A DNA stretch of 24,925 nt from a virus. Shown here one piece after another: positions 12,979 to 20,398 of the stretch (position 1 is the first letter of the stretch; each line of letters starts with the position of its first letter). The DNA lies in the IMG/VR virus record IMGVR_UViG_3300046532_000891, positions 1 through 24,925 of that record; one strand, written 5' to 3'. The notes below the pieces were generated by a model. It saw only the letters and a list, made by a program, of their open reading frames with translations. It ran no database searches and was not told the origin of the DNA. The translations under genes were made by a program, and so were the position numbers.

Positions 12979-13160
12979 TATTTTCTCCAACTTTTCTTAG
13001 CTGAAGTTTTAGCTTTGTTATTTAAATCTCCGTAATGAAATAATCTTTTACTACTAGTGCTATGTTTTTTTCCAGTATGAAGCTGACCATTTGACATTTT
13101 ATGATAACCACCTTTATGCTCTTTACCATTTTTTAAATAATGTTTTGAACTCATTGCCAT
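12978..13160 (-). CDS. 60-aa Lys/His-rich late protein
   Basis: It encodes MAMSSKHYLKNGKEHKGGYH and then KMSNGQLHTGKKHSTSSKR, a short basic peptide with many His, Gly and Ser. The start chosen is the ATG that overlaps the stop of the 1210-aa gene (TAATG). An ATG 39 bases earlier would put 13 extra residues on top of that gene and has no better ribosome site. One of four very basic mini-proteins made late. Function unknown; a capsid-internal or DNA-bound role is possible. Confidence 0.65.
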   Translation of the reverse strand: MAMSSKHYLKNGKEHKGGYHKMSNGQLHTGKKHSTSSKRLFHYGDLNNKAKTSAKKSWRK

Positions 13161-16100
13161 TATGGATTCAACCTTTCTTTTTCTTTTCTTGCGTACCAAG
13201 TCATATAAGATGAAAAATTAATATCCTCAAATGTAAATGGATTACTTTCCCTTTTATCATTCCACTCTAGATAAAGTTCCTCACCCTTTTTATAATTAAG
13301 TTTTTTATAATGCTCAAATATTTTACTTCTAATTCTTCCTTTTTCAGTAGATATACCCTTTGCTTTCTGACCTGGTGTTTCAAATCTTTCAGCAAATTTC
13401 TTGACACTAGTTCCAAACAAACCAGCAAACCCCTTAACACTTCTTTGATAAGTCTCCCAATTTTCAGCACCATATTTTTCTATATTTTTTTGTAAAGACT
13501 CTATACCAGAATATGCTTTATCAAGATCAGAAAGAGCCACTGGTGTTAATGTAAACTTAAGAGATGACAATACATCTTCTGAATCTAGCAAGTCAGAAAA
13601 GAAACCTAGTGAACCAACAGCGCCCCAAGCCTCTATAAGTCTAGCAAAAAACCCTTCGCTATCTTCTCTTACTACATCTTCTCCACTAAAAAATTTAACT
13701 AAGAAATCTTTAGCTCCGTTAACAAAACCAAGACCCATAAGTCCACCAGCTGCCATCCTTAATGGAACAAGAACATTACCCTGTTGGATTTCTCTTTTTA
13801 ATGTATCTTTGGCATACTTAGCCTGTCTATATCCAAACCTTTTAAATATAAATAAAGGTCTTAACTTTGGATTATTAAATGCAAGAGGGTCTTTAAGTAT
13901 GTCTTTTTGTAGCTGACTCTCTTTAGCAAATCTATACATAGCATTCTCAATGTTAACATCGGTTAACTTCTTAGAAGGATCTGTTACTCCAAGTCTGCTT
14001 AAATTTCTTGTTGCCCATTTGTATCTAAAAGCCTGGTCTTTAAACTGCTTAGTTCTTTTAGCAGGTTTTGACATAGCTATCTTACTTAAATCTTTGACAT
14101 ATACTTCTGCTGTTGAAGCTGCAAGCAATTGGTTTACATAGTTAATACCTTTAAAACCAGATACTGTAGTTAATAAATTAGCAGTATTTGCGAGTCTATT
14201 ATTGATACCTTTTTCAGTTACAATCTTTTTAAGACCTTCCTTTATACTCCTTGGATTGGTAACTCCCATATCAGTACCAAGTAATATATCCATTACATTA
14301 TGATGCGTGGCACCAGATTGTCTAATTCTTTTTCTAACTTCTGGTCTTAATAATCTTACTGCACCTTTAACAGTTCTCCAATAACCAGCCTCTACAGCGG
14401 TAGATATTAAAGTTTGTGTTACGTTTGGAATAGTAGCAAAACCAAGTCCTATCTTAGTACCATATTCAAAAGACATAAGGGCATCTGCAAGTTTACGAGC
14501 AGCAGGTGACATAGCTTTTGCAGGGTCAACGCTTGAAAGACCTGTAAAATTACCATACAATTCTTTCATAACTCTATATTCTACAGGGTCTTTTAATCTT
14601 AATGCCTCAAGAAGAGACTTTGCTTTTTCTCCTTTTTTTCCAAACACTTCAGCTGAGGATATTCTTTTACCAAACTTGTCAAGGTATCTAGTTACAACTT
14701 CTTTAGCATTTCTTTCGTAGAAATCAGATGGAAGTTTTAACTTTCTTTTCTTTTCTAAATTACCAAACGGAGAATACATCTCACTAAAGACTTCACTTCT
14801 TAAATTTTCCATCGCTTCTTTATAACTTAGCTTACCTTCTTTAACTAATTTATTTAAAGCTCTTGTTGTTACTTTGTTAAACTCTCCAGCTTGAATTGAT
14901 CTTTCGACTATCTTATTAAGCATATTCAAGTCTTTTCTTTTTGTTATTTTATTCTGAAGAAAAGCTTCGTTCTTTGCAATGAAGGGCATAAGGTCGTCAA
15001 AAATAATTTTTTGTATATCTTTTCTCATCATTCTTGGAAAGTATTGTTCTATATACCCAGATACTTCTATACCTGTTTTATCAGCAAGCTTATAAGCTTT
15101 ATCAAAAACAACTTTAACCTTACTAGCTATATCCTTAGCCTCTTTACTTACATTCTTTTTGCCTTCTAAGGCATCAGATACTTCTTGAGGTTTTTTAAAT
15201 TTTCTAAGACCGCTTGCAAATACAGCTTCTTCCACAAAAGTTCCAACTATCTCAGCCCTTCTAGCATCTGCTTTAGGAATCATATCAAGACCAAGCGTTT
15301 GGCTTTCTCCCAGTTTAAGTCTTGCTTCAGCTGACAACATTGGCTGAACAAACTTTTCTGGAAAAATTCTTTCGATTAAAGATTTGCCAGGCTCAATCTC
15401 TATTAACTGATTTGGAAGTTCTTTTTTTAATTTTATTAAATCTTGTTCATACTGAAGAGACTTTCTATATTTAAATAATTCTCTAGCACTCATATCTTTA
15501 CTGCTTGTATTTTTATTACCAGTAATTTGTTTTTTTCTTTCTGCTAAAAATTTATTATCAAGTCCAAATTCTTCTGTAGTAAGCTTTCTTTGAAGACCAG
15601 CTACTTGACCAATCCTTTTCTTTCGTAAAGCTTCTGGAGACATTGGTTCTTGAGATCTACCAAATTGCTTAAAAAATTCACCCTTCTGAATTTCCATTCC
15701 GCTTTTACCAGTCTTAAGATTCTCTAACTGAAATACACTTAAGGTCTTTCCACCTTTTTCAACAGATCTCTCGCTAACTATTTTAACTTGTTCGCCAGAT
15801 TTTATATCCCTAAATGATTTTTCAGAAGTCCAGGCTTCACCCTCTATAAATGTTTTTTGTTCTGCTTTTACTCTAAGCTCTGCTTGCTCTTTAACAAACT
15901 CTGGTGATGGTTTGTCTTTTACTTTTAACTCTGGTTGAAAGATACCTTCGCCTCTTTTAATTCTTCCTGGTACCTTAAGTGCCATATTAGCACCACGTAT
16001 ACCAAGAACCATTCCACCAGCGTGAAGAAAATCCTGAGGTGTTGGAGCCCTTAAATCTATTAATGGTTCTGCTATACCAAAACCTGCTATTTCTTGAGCT

Positions 16101-16792
16101 ACTCTTACTGATTGACTTGAACCTTTAAATGCTGCTCTACCACCTATACCTCCAGTAACAGCACCAACAACAGCACTTTTTCCAGCTGTCTTAAGAACTT
16201 CTTCAAAGTCTATTTCATTAGTATCTATTTCTTGAGCCATAGCATCGGCTATGCCACTATAAACTCCAAGAGCAGCAGCACCTGTACCAGCACCTATACC
16301 AGCCTTACCAGCTAAAGTAGCAGCTCCTTTTTGCAATACATCTTCAGCAAATTCTTTTTTAACTCCAGCCCTTATCATCTGTCTAAGTGCTAGCTTACCA
16401 GCTTTTTTAGCAGCTTGTCCACCTATGCCACCTCCAGCAGCAAAGGTTAAAAGATCTGCAGGCATAAAAAAACTTGTTACAGCAGCGCCTATGTCCGAAA
16501 GAACTCCTGGGTTATATCCTTCTAAGTCAAAAGGAGCTTCACCAGTGGCAAGCTGTTGAGCCATGCCAGTTACTGATTCGTTATATCCTTTTTTTATAAC
16601 ATTTGGAATATAGTTAAAAAGTCTTGATGGGTCAGCTTTTTGTGGCTTATATGTTAATTGAGTATAAAAATCTTGTCCACTGCTTATACCACTTTCTAGT
16701 TCTTCACTACTTCCAAACGTTCTTATTGATTCGATATCGCTATCATCTTCAGTAATACTTGTGTAGAAACTATAATCTTTTTCTTGAGGCAT
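13160..16792 (-). CDS. Large internal virion (ejection-type) protein, 1210 aa
   Basis: The longest gene in the window. Residues about 95-270 are glycine/alanine-rich with several hydrophobic stretches (IGAAVTSFFMPADLLTFAAG, KSAVVGAVTGGIGG), a pattern of amphipathic, membrane-inserting segments. The middle (about 280-700) is charged and helical. The C-terminal third has another hydrophobic patch (VLVPLRMAAGGLMGLGFVNG). No lysozyme or transglycosylase motif is apparent. In podoviruses such long late proteins next to the tail nozzle gene sit in the capsid core and are ejected to form a channel across the host envelope. The assignment rests on size, composition and location, not on a recognised domain. 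It starts three bases after the preceding gene. Confidence 0.65.
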   Translation of the reverse strand: MPQEKDYSFYTSITEDDSDIESIRTFGSSEELESGISSGQDFYTQLTYKPQKADPSRLFNYIPNVIKKGYNESVTGMAQQLATGEAPFDLEGYNPGVLSDIGAAVTSFFMPADLLTFAAGGGIGGQAAKKAGKLALRQMIRAGVKKEFAEDVLQKGAATLAGKAGIGAGTGAAALGVYSGIADAMAQEIDTNEIDFEEVLKTAGKSAVVGAVTGGIGGRAAFKGSSQSVRVAQEIAGFGIAEPLIDLRAPTPQDFLHAGGMVLGIRGANMALKVPGRIKRGEGIFQPELKVKDKPSPEFVKEQAELRVKAEQKTFIEGEAWTSEKSFRDIKSGEQVKIVSERSVEKGGKTLSVFQLENLKTGKSGMEIQKGEFFKQFGRSQEPMSPEALRKKRIGQVAGLQRKLTTEEFGLDNKFLAERKKQITGNKNTSSKDMSARELFKYRKSLQYEQDLIKLKKELPNQLIEIEPGKSLIERIFPEKFVQPMLSAEARLKLGESQTLGLDMIPKADARRAEIVGTFVEEAVFASGLRKFKKPQEVSDALEGKKNVSKEAKDIASKVKVVFDKAYKLADKTGIEVSGYIEQYFPRMMRKDIQKIIFDDLMPFIAKNEAFLQNKITKRKDLNMLNKIVERSIQAGEFNKVTTRALNKLVKEGKLSYKEAMENLRSEVFSEMYSPFGNLEKKRKLKLPSDFYERNAKEVVTRYLDKFGKRISSAEVFGKKGEKAKSLLEALRLKDPVEYRVMKELYGNFTGLSSVDPAKAMSPAARKLADALMSFEYGTKIGLGFATIPNVTQTLISTAVEAGYWRTVKGAVRLLRPEVRKRIRQSGATHHNVMDILLGTDMGVTNPRSIKEGLKKIVTEKGINNRLANTANLLTTVSGFKGINYVNQLLAASTAEVYVKDLSKIAMSKPAKRTKQFKDQAFRYKWATRNLSRLGVTDPSKKLTDVNIENAMYRFAKESQLQKDILKDPLAFNNPKLRPLFIFKRFGYRQAKYAKDTLKREIQQGNVLVPLRMAAGGLMGLGFVNGAKDFLVKFFSGEDVVREDSEGFFARLIEAWGAVGSLGFFSDLLDSEDVLSSLKFTLTPVALSDLDKAYSGIESLQKNIEKYGAENWETYQRSVKGFAGLFGTSVKKFAERFETPGQKAKGISTEKGRIRSKIFEHYKKLNYKKGEELYLEWNDKRESNPFTFEDINFSSYMTWYARKEKERLNP

Positions 16793-16795
16793 ATA

Positions 16796-18547
16796 TTACT
16801 CTTCTTCGTCTAGTGATTCTAAAAGTTTATAAAAATCAACAGCAGTCAGTCCAATACCTGCTAAGGTTGCACCTGCAATTATATATGGATTAGCTGTTGC
16901 AGATGCCGAAGCAACTCCTCCAACAATTCTTTTTGCAGCTGATTTTTTCATAAGCGGAGTAAGTTTACTTAAAAGCCACTTACTTCCTTTCTCTTTATAT
17001 AACTTAGATACTTTCTTAGCTACTGCTGGAAGACCTATGCCAGTTGCAATTCCACCAGTTGGATCTCCAAGTGCTTCACCTATTTTTGCAGATGCACTAA
17101 AATAACCCCAGTTTCTAAGTGGCTTTGCAAGCTTTGTTGATTTCATAAGACCAGCTTTAATCTTAGCTAACCTCCATTGATTTGGATTTCTTATTAACCT
17201 TTCAAGATCAGCGTCTTTTAAGCTTGGTGAAAGTTTTAAGCGTCTCATTGTTTTTATTACTTTTTTAACTTGACTGTCAAGCTCTAAATTTAATTTAGAC
17301 AACTTTGCTTTATTTTTTCTTTTTCCAGTAATCTCGCCTATCTCTTCTATTAACTTTTCTACCTTAGGCATCATCTGGCCTGGCTTACCTGGAGTATCTA
17401 ATCCGACTAAATCTAAAAACTTAACTACATCTTTTCCAGGCATTCCACTAATTTGCTTAACAGCCTTAATAGCCTCAGCTCCTTTTTTGTTCATGTATGA
17501 AACAGCTTTCTTCGCTGGTTCTTTTAATAAGTATCCAGTTGCTGCACCAGCTAAAATCTTACCCTCTGTGTCAAGTTTGCTAAAGTCATTTAAAAGCTCA
17601 TCTCCAGTTCCTGGTGGTGGAGGTGAAGTTTTTTCAATGTTTTTTATTTTAACAATAATCTTATCTAATTCAGTTTGTCTTTCTTTTTGACTGTAGGTAT
17701 CAGCTCCCTCACCAGTTGCATATCTACTTTCATAAGCATCAATTATATCTTGATACTTACCACCTTGTCCAAAATACTCATTTATATTTTCCTCTGTAAG
17801 ATCAATACCAGAATCTTTTAAAGCTAGCCTTGTACGACTTCGAAGCTCTGTTCTAATAGAGGTTGGGTCAAACGGAATAGCAAGCTCATATAATTTTCTA
17901 AATTGATTTGTTGAATTATTTTTCAAGCCTTCAATTCTTCCTCTTTCAGCTATTACTTCTGGAGTATTTATTCCAATCAATTTACCTAATTGAGTATTAT
18001 AAGATTTTATATCACTCATATATAACTGAGCTTGAGCTAAAGTTTTTGGGTCTTTAAATTTGTTTCTTAATTGATTGTCTACTATATTAAAAGCAGCTGC
18101 ATCATTGCCTTGCATGTAGAAATTTTTAGCTTGGTCAGTATAATATTTCTCTATACCTACATCTTCAAGCATTTTTACATTTTCACCTGCTTGCTTTATA
18201 CCAACATCAAGAGCACCAACTCTAGACTCACTAAGATCAAAACCAGCTGTAGACCTAATGTTACCAGACTTTAAAAGACTATTATAATAATCTTTTTGAC
18301 CTTGTAAATTAGTTATAGTAGAACCTTGATTAATAAGATTAGAATCAAAATCCCTATTGTCTATTTCAGTTTGCCTTCTTAAGCCATCTTGATATCTAGT
18401 TTCATTTTGATTAAACTCTTGAAGATATCTTTTTTCTTCCTTTTCTTGCTCAATTTCAAACCTAGCTTCTTTTCTAACATTTGCTAGCTCTTGACCTAGG
18501 AAAGTAGGTAAGGTTCTGTTTAGTAAATTTTCTAAAGGACTTGCCAT
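16796..18547 (-). CDS. Internal virion-type protein, 583 aa
   Basis: The N terminus (about 1-70) is a highly charged helix or coiled coil (VRKEARFEIEQEKEEKRYLQ). A proline linker (SPPPPGTGDELL) lies near residue 305. The C terminus (about 330-583) alternates basic helices with Gly/Ala-rich hydrophobic stretches (SASATANPYIIAGATLAGIG) and ends in an acidic SLDEEE. This fits an ejected core protein with membrane-active ends. The start is ATG at 18547, in a TAATG overlap with the upstream gene. An earlier in-frame ATG at 18580 would overlap that gene by 34 bases and lacks a better ribosome site. Not recognised as a named family. Confidence 0.6.
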   Translation of the reverse strand: MASPLENLLNRTLPTFLGQELANVRKEARFEIEQEKEEKRYLQEFNQNETRYQDGLRRQTEIDNRDFDSNLINQGSTITNLQGQKDYYNSLLKSGNIRSTAGFDLSESRVGALDVGIKQAGENVKMLEDVGIEKYYTDQAKNFYMQGNDAAAFNIVDNQLRNKFKDPKTLAQAQLYMSDIKSYNTQLGKLIGINTPEVIAERGRIEGLKNNSTNQFRKLYELAIPFDPTSIRTELRSRTRLALKDSGIDLTEENINEYFGQGGKYQDIIDAYESRYATGEGADTYSQKERQTELDKIIVKIKNIEKTSPPPPGTGDELLNDFSKLDTEGKILAGAATGYLLKEPAKKAVSYMNKKGAEAIKAVKQISGMPGKDVVKFLDLVGLDTPGKPGQMMPKVEKLIEEIGEITGKRKNKAKLSKLNLELDSQVKKVIKTMRRLKLSPSLKDADLERLIRNPNQWRLAKIKAGLMKSTKLAKPLRNWGYFSASAKIGEALGDPTGGIATGIGLPAVAKKVSKLYKEKGSKWLLSKLTPLMKKSAAKRIVGGVASASATANPYIIAGATLAGIGLTAVDFYKLLESLDEEE

Positions 18548-19296
18548 TATGATGTTGCTCCGTATGTTTCCGCCCACCATTCATCAGCTGTTAACTCTGG
18601 TCGGTTTTTTCTTTCATCAGCAAATTCTTTTGAATACTGATCAAATAAATATTGGCTACCACCAGTATTTATATCATTTGCTTGAAAATATGATGTTAAT
18701 AAACTCTGTGCCATTCTTTCTTCTATGCCTTTTGGCATGACAGTATCTGTTTCTACACCTTCTACTAAAGAGGAACCAGAATTAGATGTTCCTGATGTTC
18801 CTGATTTGCTTGGGTCAGCGCTATATATACTACTAGCTAAATTCGTAAGACCACCTAAATAATCAAAAGCCGTTCTTCCAACAGCAGCTCTTCTTTGACC
18901 TAATTTTTCTCCAAGGCTAGATAAAGCCATATTGCCTTTTCTTTTTACTTCTCCCATTACACCTGAAATAGCGCCTTGCCTTGCCCCAGATTTCGTAAAA
19001 CCTCTCCCAACATTCTCTACAACGTCTTGAACACCAGTCATTAGACCAGAAGATACTTGGTCTCTAATATCAGATTTTTGTTCTTTTCCAAATCTTTCTA
19101 CTTCTCCGTAAGATTCCATAGCTAAATTTGGGTCAAACTTAGGCATACCTCCAAACTGATCTAAAAATTGTTTAGATTGATTAGCTCCAAAACCATATAA
19201 GCCTGGTAACTCTTCTTTCGCTGTTGTAAAATATTTAAATTGATCTTCACCAATCCCCATCTTCCTCAATAACTCTTTATATTGTTCTTCGTCCAT
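18547..19296 (-). CDS. Internal virion-type protein, 249 aa
   Basis: The N terminus is acidic and helical (MDEEQYKELLRKMGIGEDQF). The middle is Gly/Ser/Ala-rich and basic (GVQDVVENVGRGFTKSGARQ, GAISGVMGEVKRKGNMALSS, LGEKLGQRRAAV). Then comes a flexible Ser/Thr/Gly run (SKSGTSGTSNSGSS) and an acidic C terminus. The alternating small-residue helices resemble small ejection proteins of podoviruses. Not recognised as a named family; the call comes from composition and its place between two other internal-type proteins. Confidence 0.55.
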   Translation of the reverse strand: MDEEQYKELLRKMGIGEDQFKYFTTAKEELPGLYGFGANQSKQFLDQFGGMPKFDPNLAMESYGEVERFGKEQKSDIRDQVSSGLMTGVQDVVENVGRGFTKSGARQGAISGVMGEVKRKGNMALSSLGEKLGQRRAAVGRTAFDYLGGLTNLASSIYSADPSKSGTSGTSNSGSSLVEGVETDTVMPKGIEERMAQSLLTSYFQANDINTGGSQYLFDQYSKEFADERKNRPELTADEWWAETYGATS

Positions 19297-19305
19297 AGCC
19301 TACTC

Positions 19306-20205
19306 CTATTTAAATATATCACTTAGTAATGTTTCTTGATCTAAACCATCAATATTAAAAGATTTAAACAAGTCTTTTGTATTTGAAAACTTTCTAGGGT
19401 CAAACCCTGTATTCATTAAACCTTTTGATCGATTAAAATTTGAAGAGTTAGCTCCATATTTTCCTAATTGAAAATCGTTATTTAAAAGACTAGTTTTATT
19501 TCTAACAAATCTTGAAGTCTGGTCGTTAAAAGTTCCACTATCAATAGAGCTTGCGCCTTTTTTAGTTAAAGAAGATTTTGTTTTATTTAAAATTTTAGCC
19601 CTTCTAGTTTCCTCTGCAGCTTTAAATGCATCAAAGAAATTTCCACCCTCTTTAATATTTCCAAATATGTCCTTTAAATAATCTGGAGTAAAGCCAGCTG
19701 ATTTTGTTTGCCCAGACGTTATTAAATCTGTAATTAAATTAGGAATCATTCCTTCGTCGAATTGTGTTTCAGCATTACTGATAAAATCTGAAATAGTGTT
19801 AGCTTTAGAATCCAGTCTTTTTCCTGCTGTTGAAAGAAAAGTAGTCTCTGGTCTATCAACATCTAAATCTCTATATGGGTCAGCAACCTTTTCTCCAAAC
19901 GGATTGCTAGAAGTAAATCTTCTATCTTTTGTTACTCCTTGAAAAACATTACTAAGGGTACTTCCAATCGGAGTTCCAGTTATAAAATCAAGAACCTTTC
20001 CAAAGCCTCTAAGGTTAACACCTCTTGATCTTTGATTTTTTATATCTCTTTCACGATCAGACGCTGCTTCTTGTAAAGCTATATCGTATTCTTGAAGAGC
20101 TCTTTTATCTTTTTCAAATATTTTTTTAATGTTTAACTTGCTAAAATCAAAACCTAACTTTTGCTGACCACCCATTCGTCCTAATAATTCATATATAGTA
20201 GGCAT
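19306..20205 (-). CDS. Late virion-associated protein, 299 aa
   Basis: Not recognised. It starts MPTIYELLGRMGGQQKLGFD, carries a charged helix (KDKRALQEYDIALQEAASDRERDI), and later has Asn/Ser/Phe-rich low-complexity sequence (NKTSLLNNDFQLGKYGANSS). The many short 'DF-x-x-F' helices near the end (KDLFKSFNIDGLDQETLLSD) could be peptide ligands for a partner. The position just after the tail nozzle gene and before the ejection-type genes suggests a tail or core component. Confidence 0.55.
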   Translation of the reverse strand: MPTIYELLGRMGGQQKLGFDFSKLNIKKIFEKDKRALQEYDIALQEAASDRERDIKNQRSRGVNLRGFGKVLDFITGTPIGSTLSNVFQGVTKDRRFTSSNPFGEKVADPYRDLDVDRPETTFLSTAGKRLDSKANTISDFISNAETQFDEGMIPNLITDLITSGQTKSAGFTPDYLKDIFGNIKEGGNFFDAFKAAEETRRAKILNKTKSSLTKKGASSIDSGTFNDQTSRFVRNKTSLLNNDFQLGKYGANSSNFNRSKGLMNTGFDPRKFSNTKDLFKSFNIDGLDQETLLSDIFK

Positions 20206-20206
20206 A

Positions 20207-20398
20207 CTAACTCCTTGTAAATTCTAAATAATACCAAGCACCAAGCTCTTTTCTATAAAGCCTAAGCTTGCCATCTGGTGTTTTAACAACTCTTTGTTCT
20301 CCGTCATTTCCAGAAGATTTAGCTGGATACCCTATCTGTAGTTTTGTACCCACACTTTTTGAATTGTATAAAAATCTTTTTTCTCTATCAATGCTCAT
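20207..20398 (-). CDS. 63-aa beta-rich late protein
   Basis: A short protein whose C-terminal half reads SSGNDGEQRVVKTPDGKLRL and then YRKELGAWYYLEF. I recognise the pattern 'GNDGE-x-R...LY-x-K-x-x-G-x-WY' as a small beta motif common in marine phage tail proteins, often within fibres. It starts in a TAATG overlap with the large tail gene. Likely a small virion or tail-attached protein; the exact role is not visible. Confidence 0.55.
   Translation of the reverse strand: MSIDREKRFLYNSKSVGTKLQIGYPAKSSGNDGEQRVVKTPDGKLRLYRKELGAWYYLEFTRS

Noticed and set aside
18071-18274. Forward-strand frame inside the 583-aa late gene
   Set aside because: Opposite to a long late gene, no ribosome site, low-complexity translation. 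Treated as a shadow frame.
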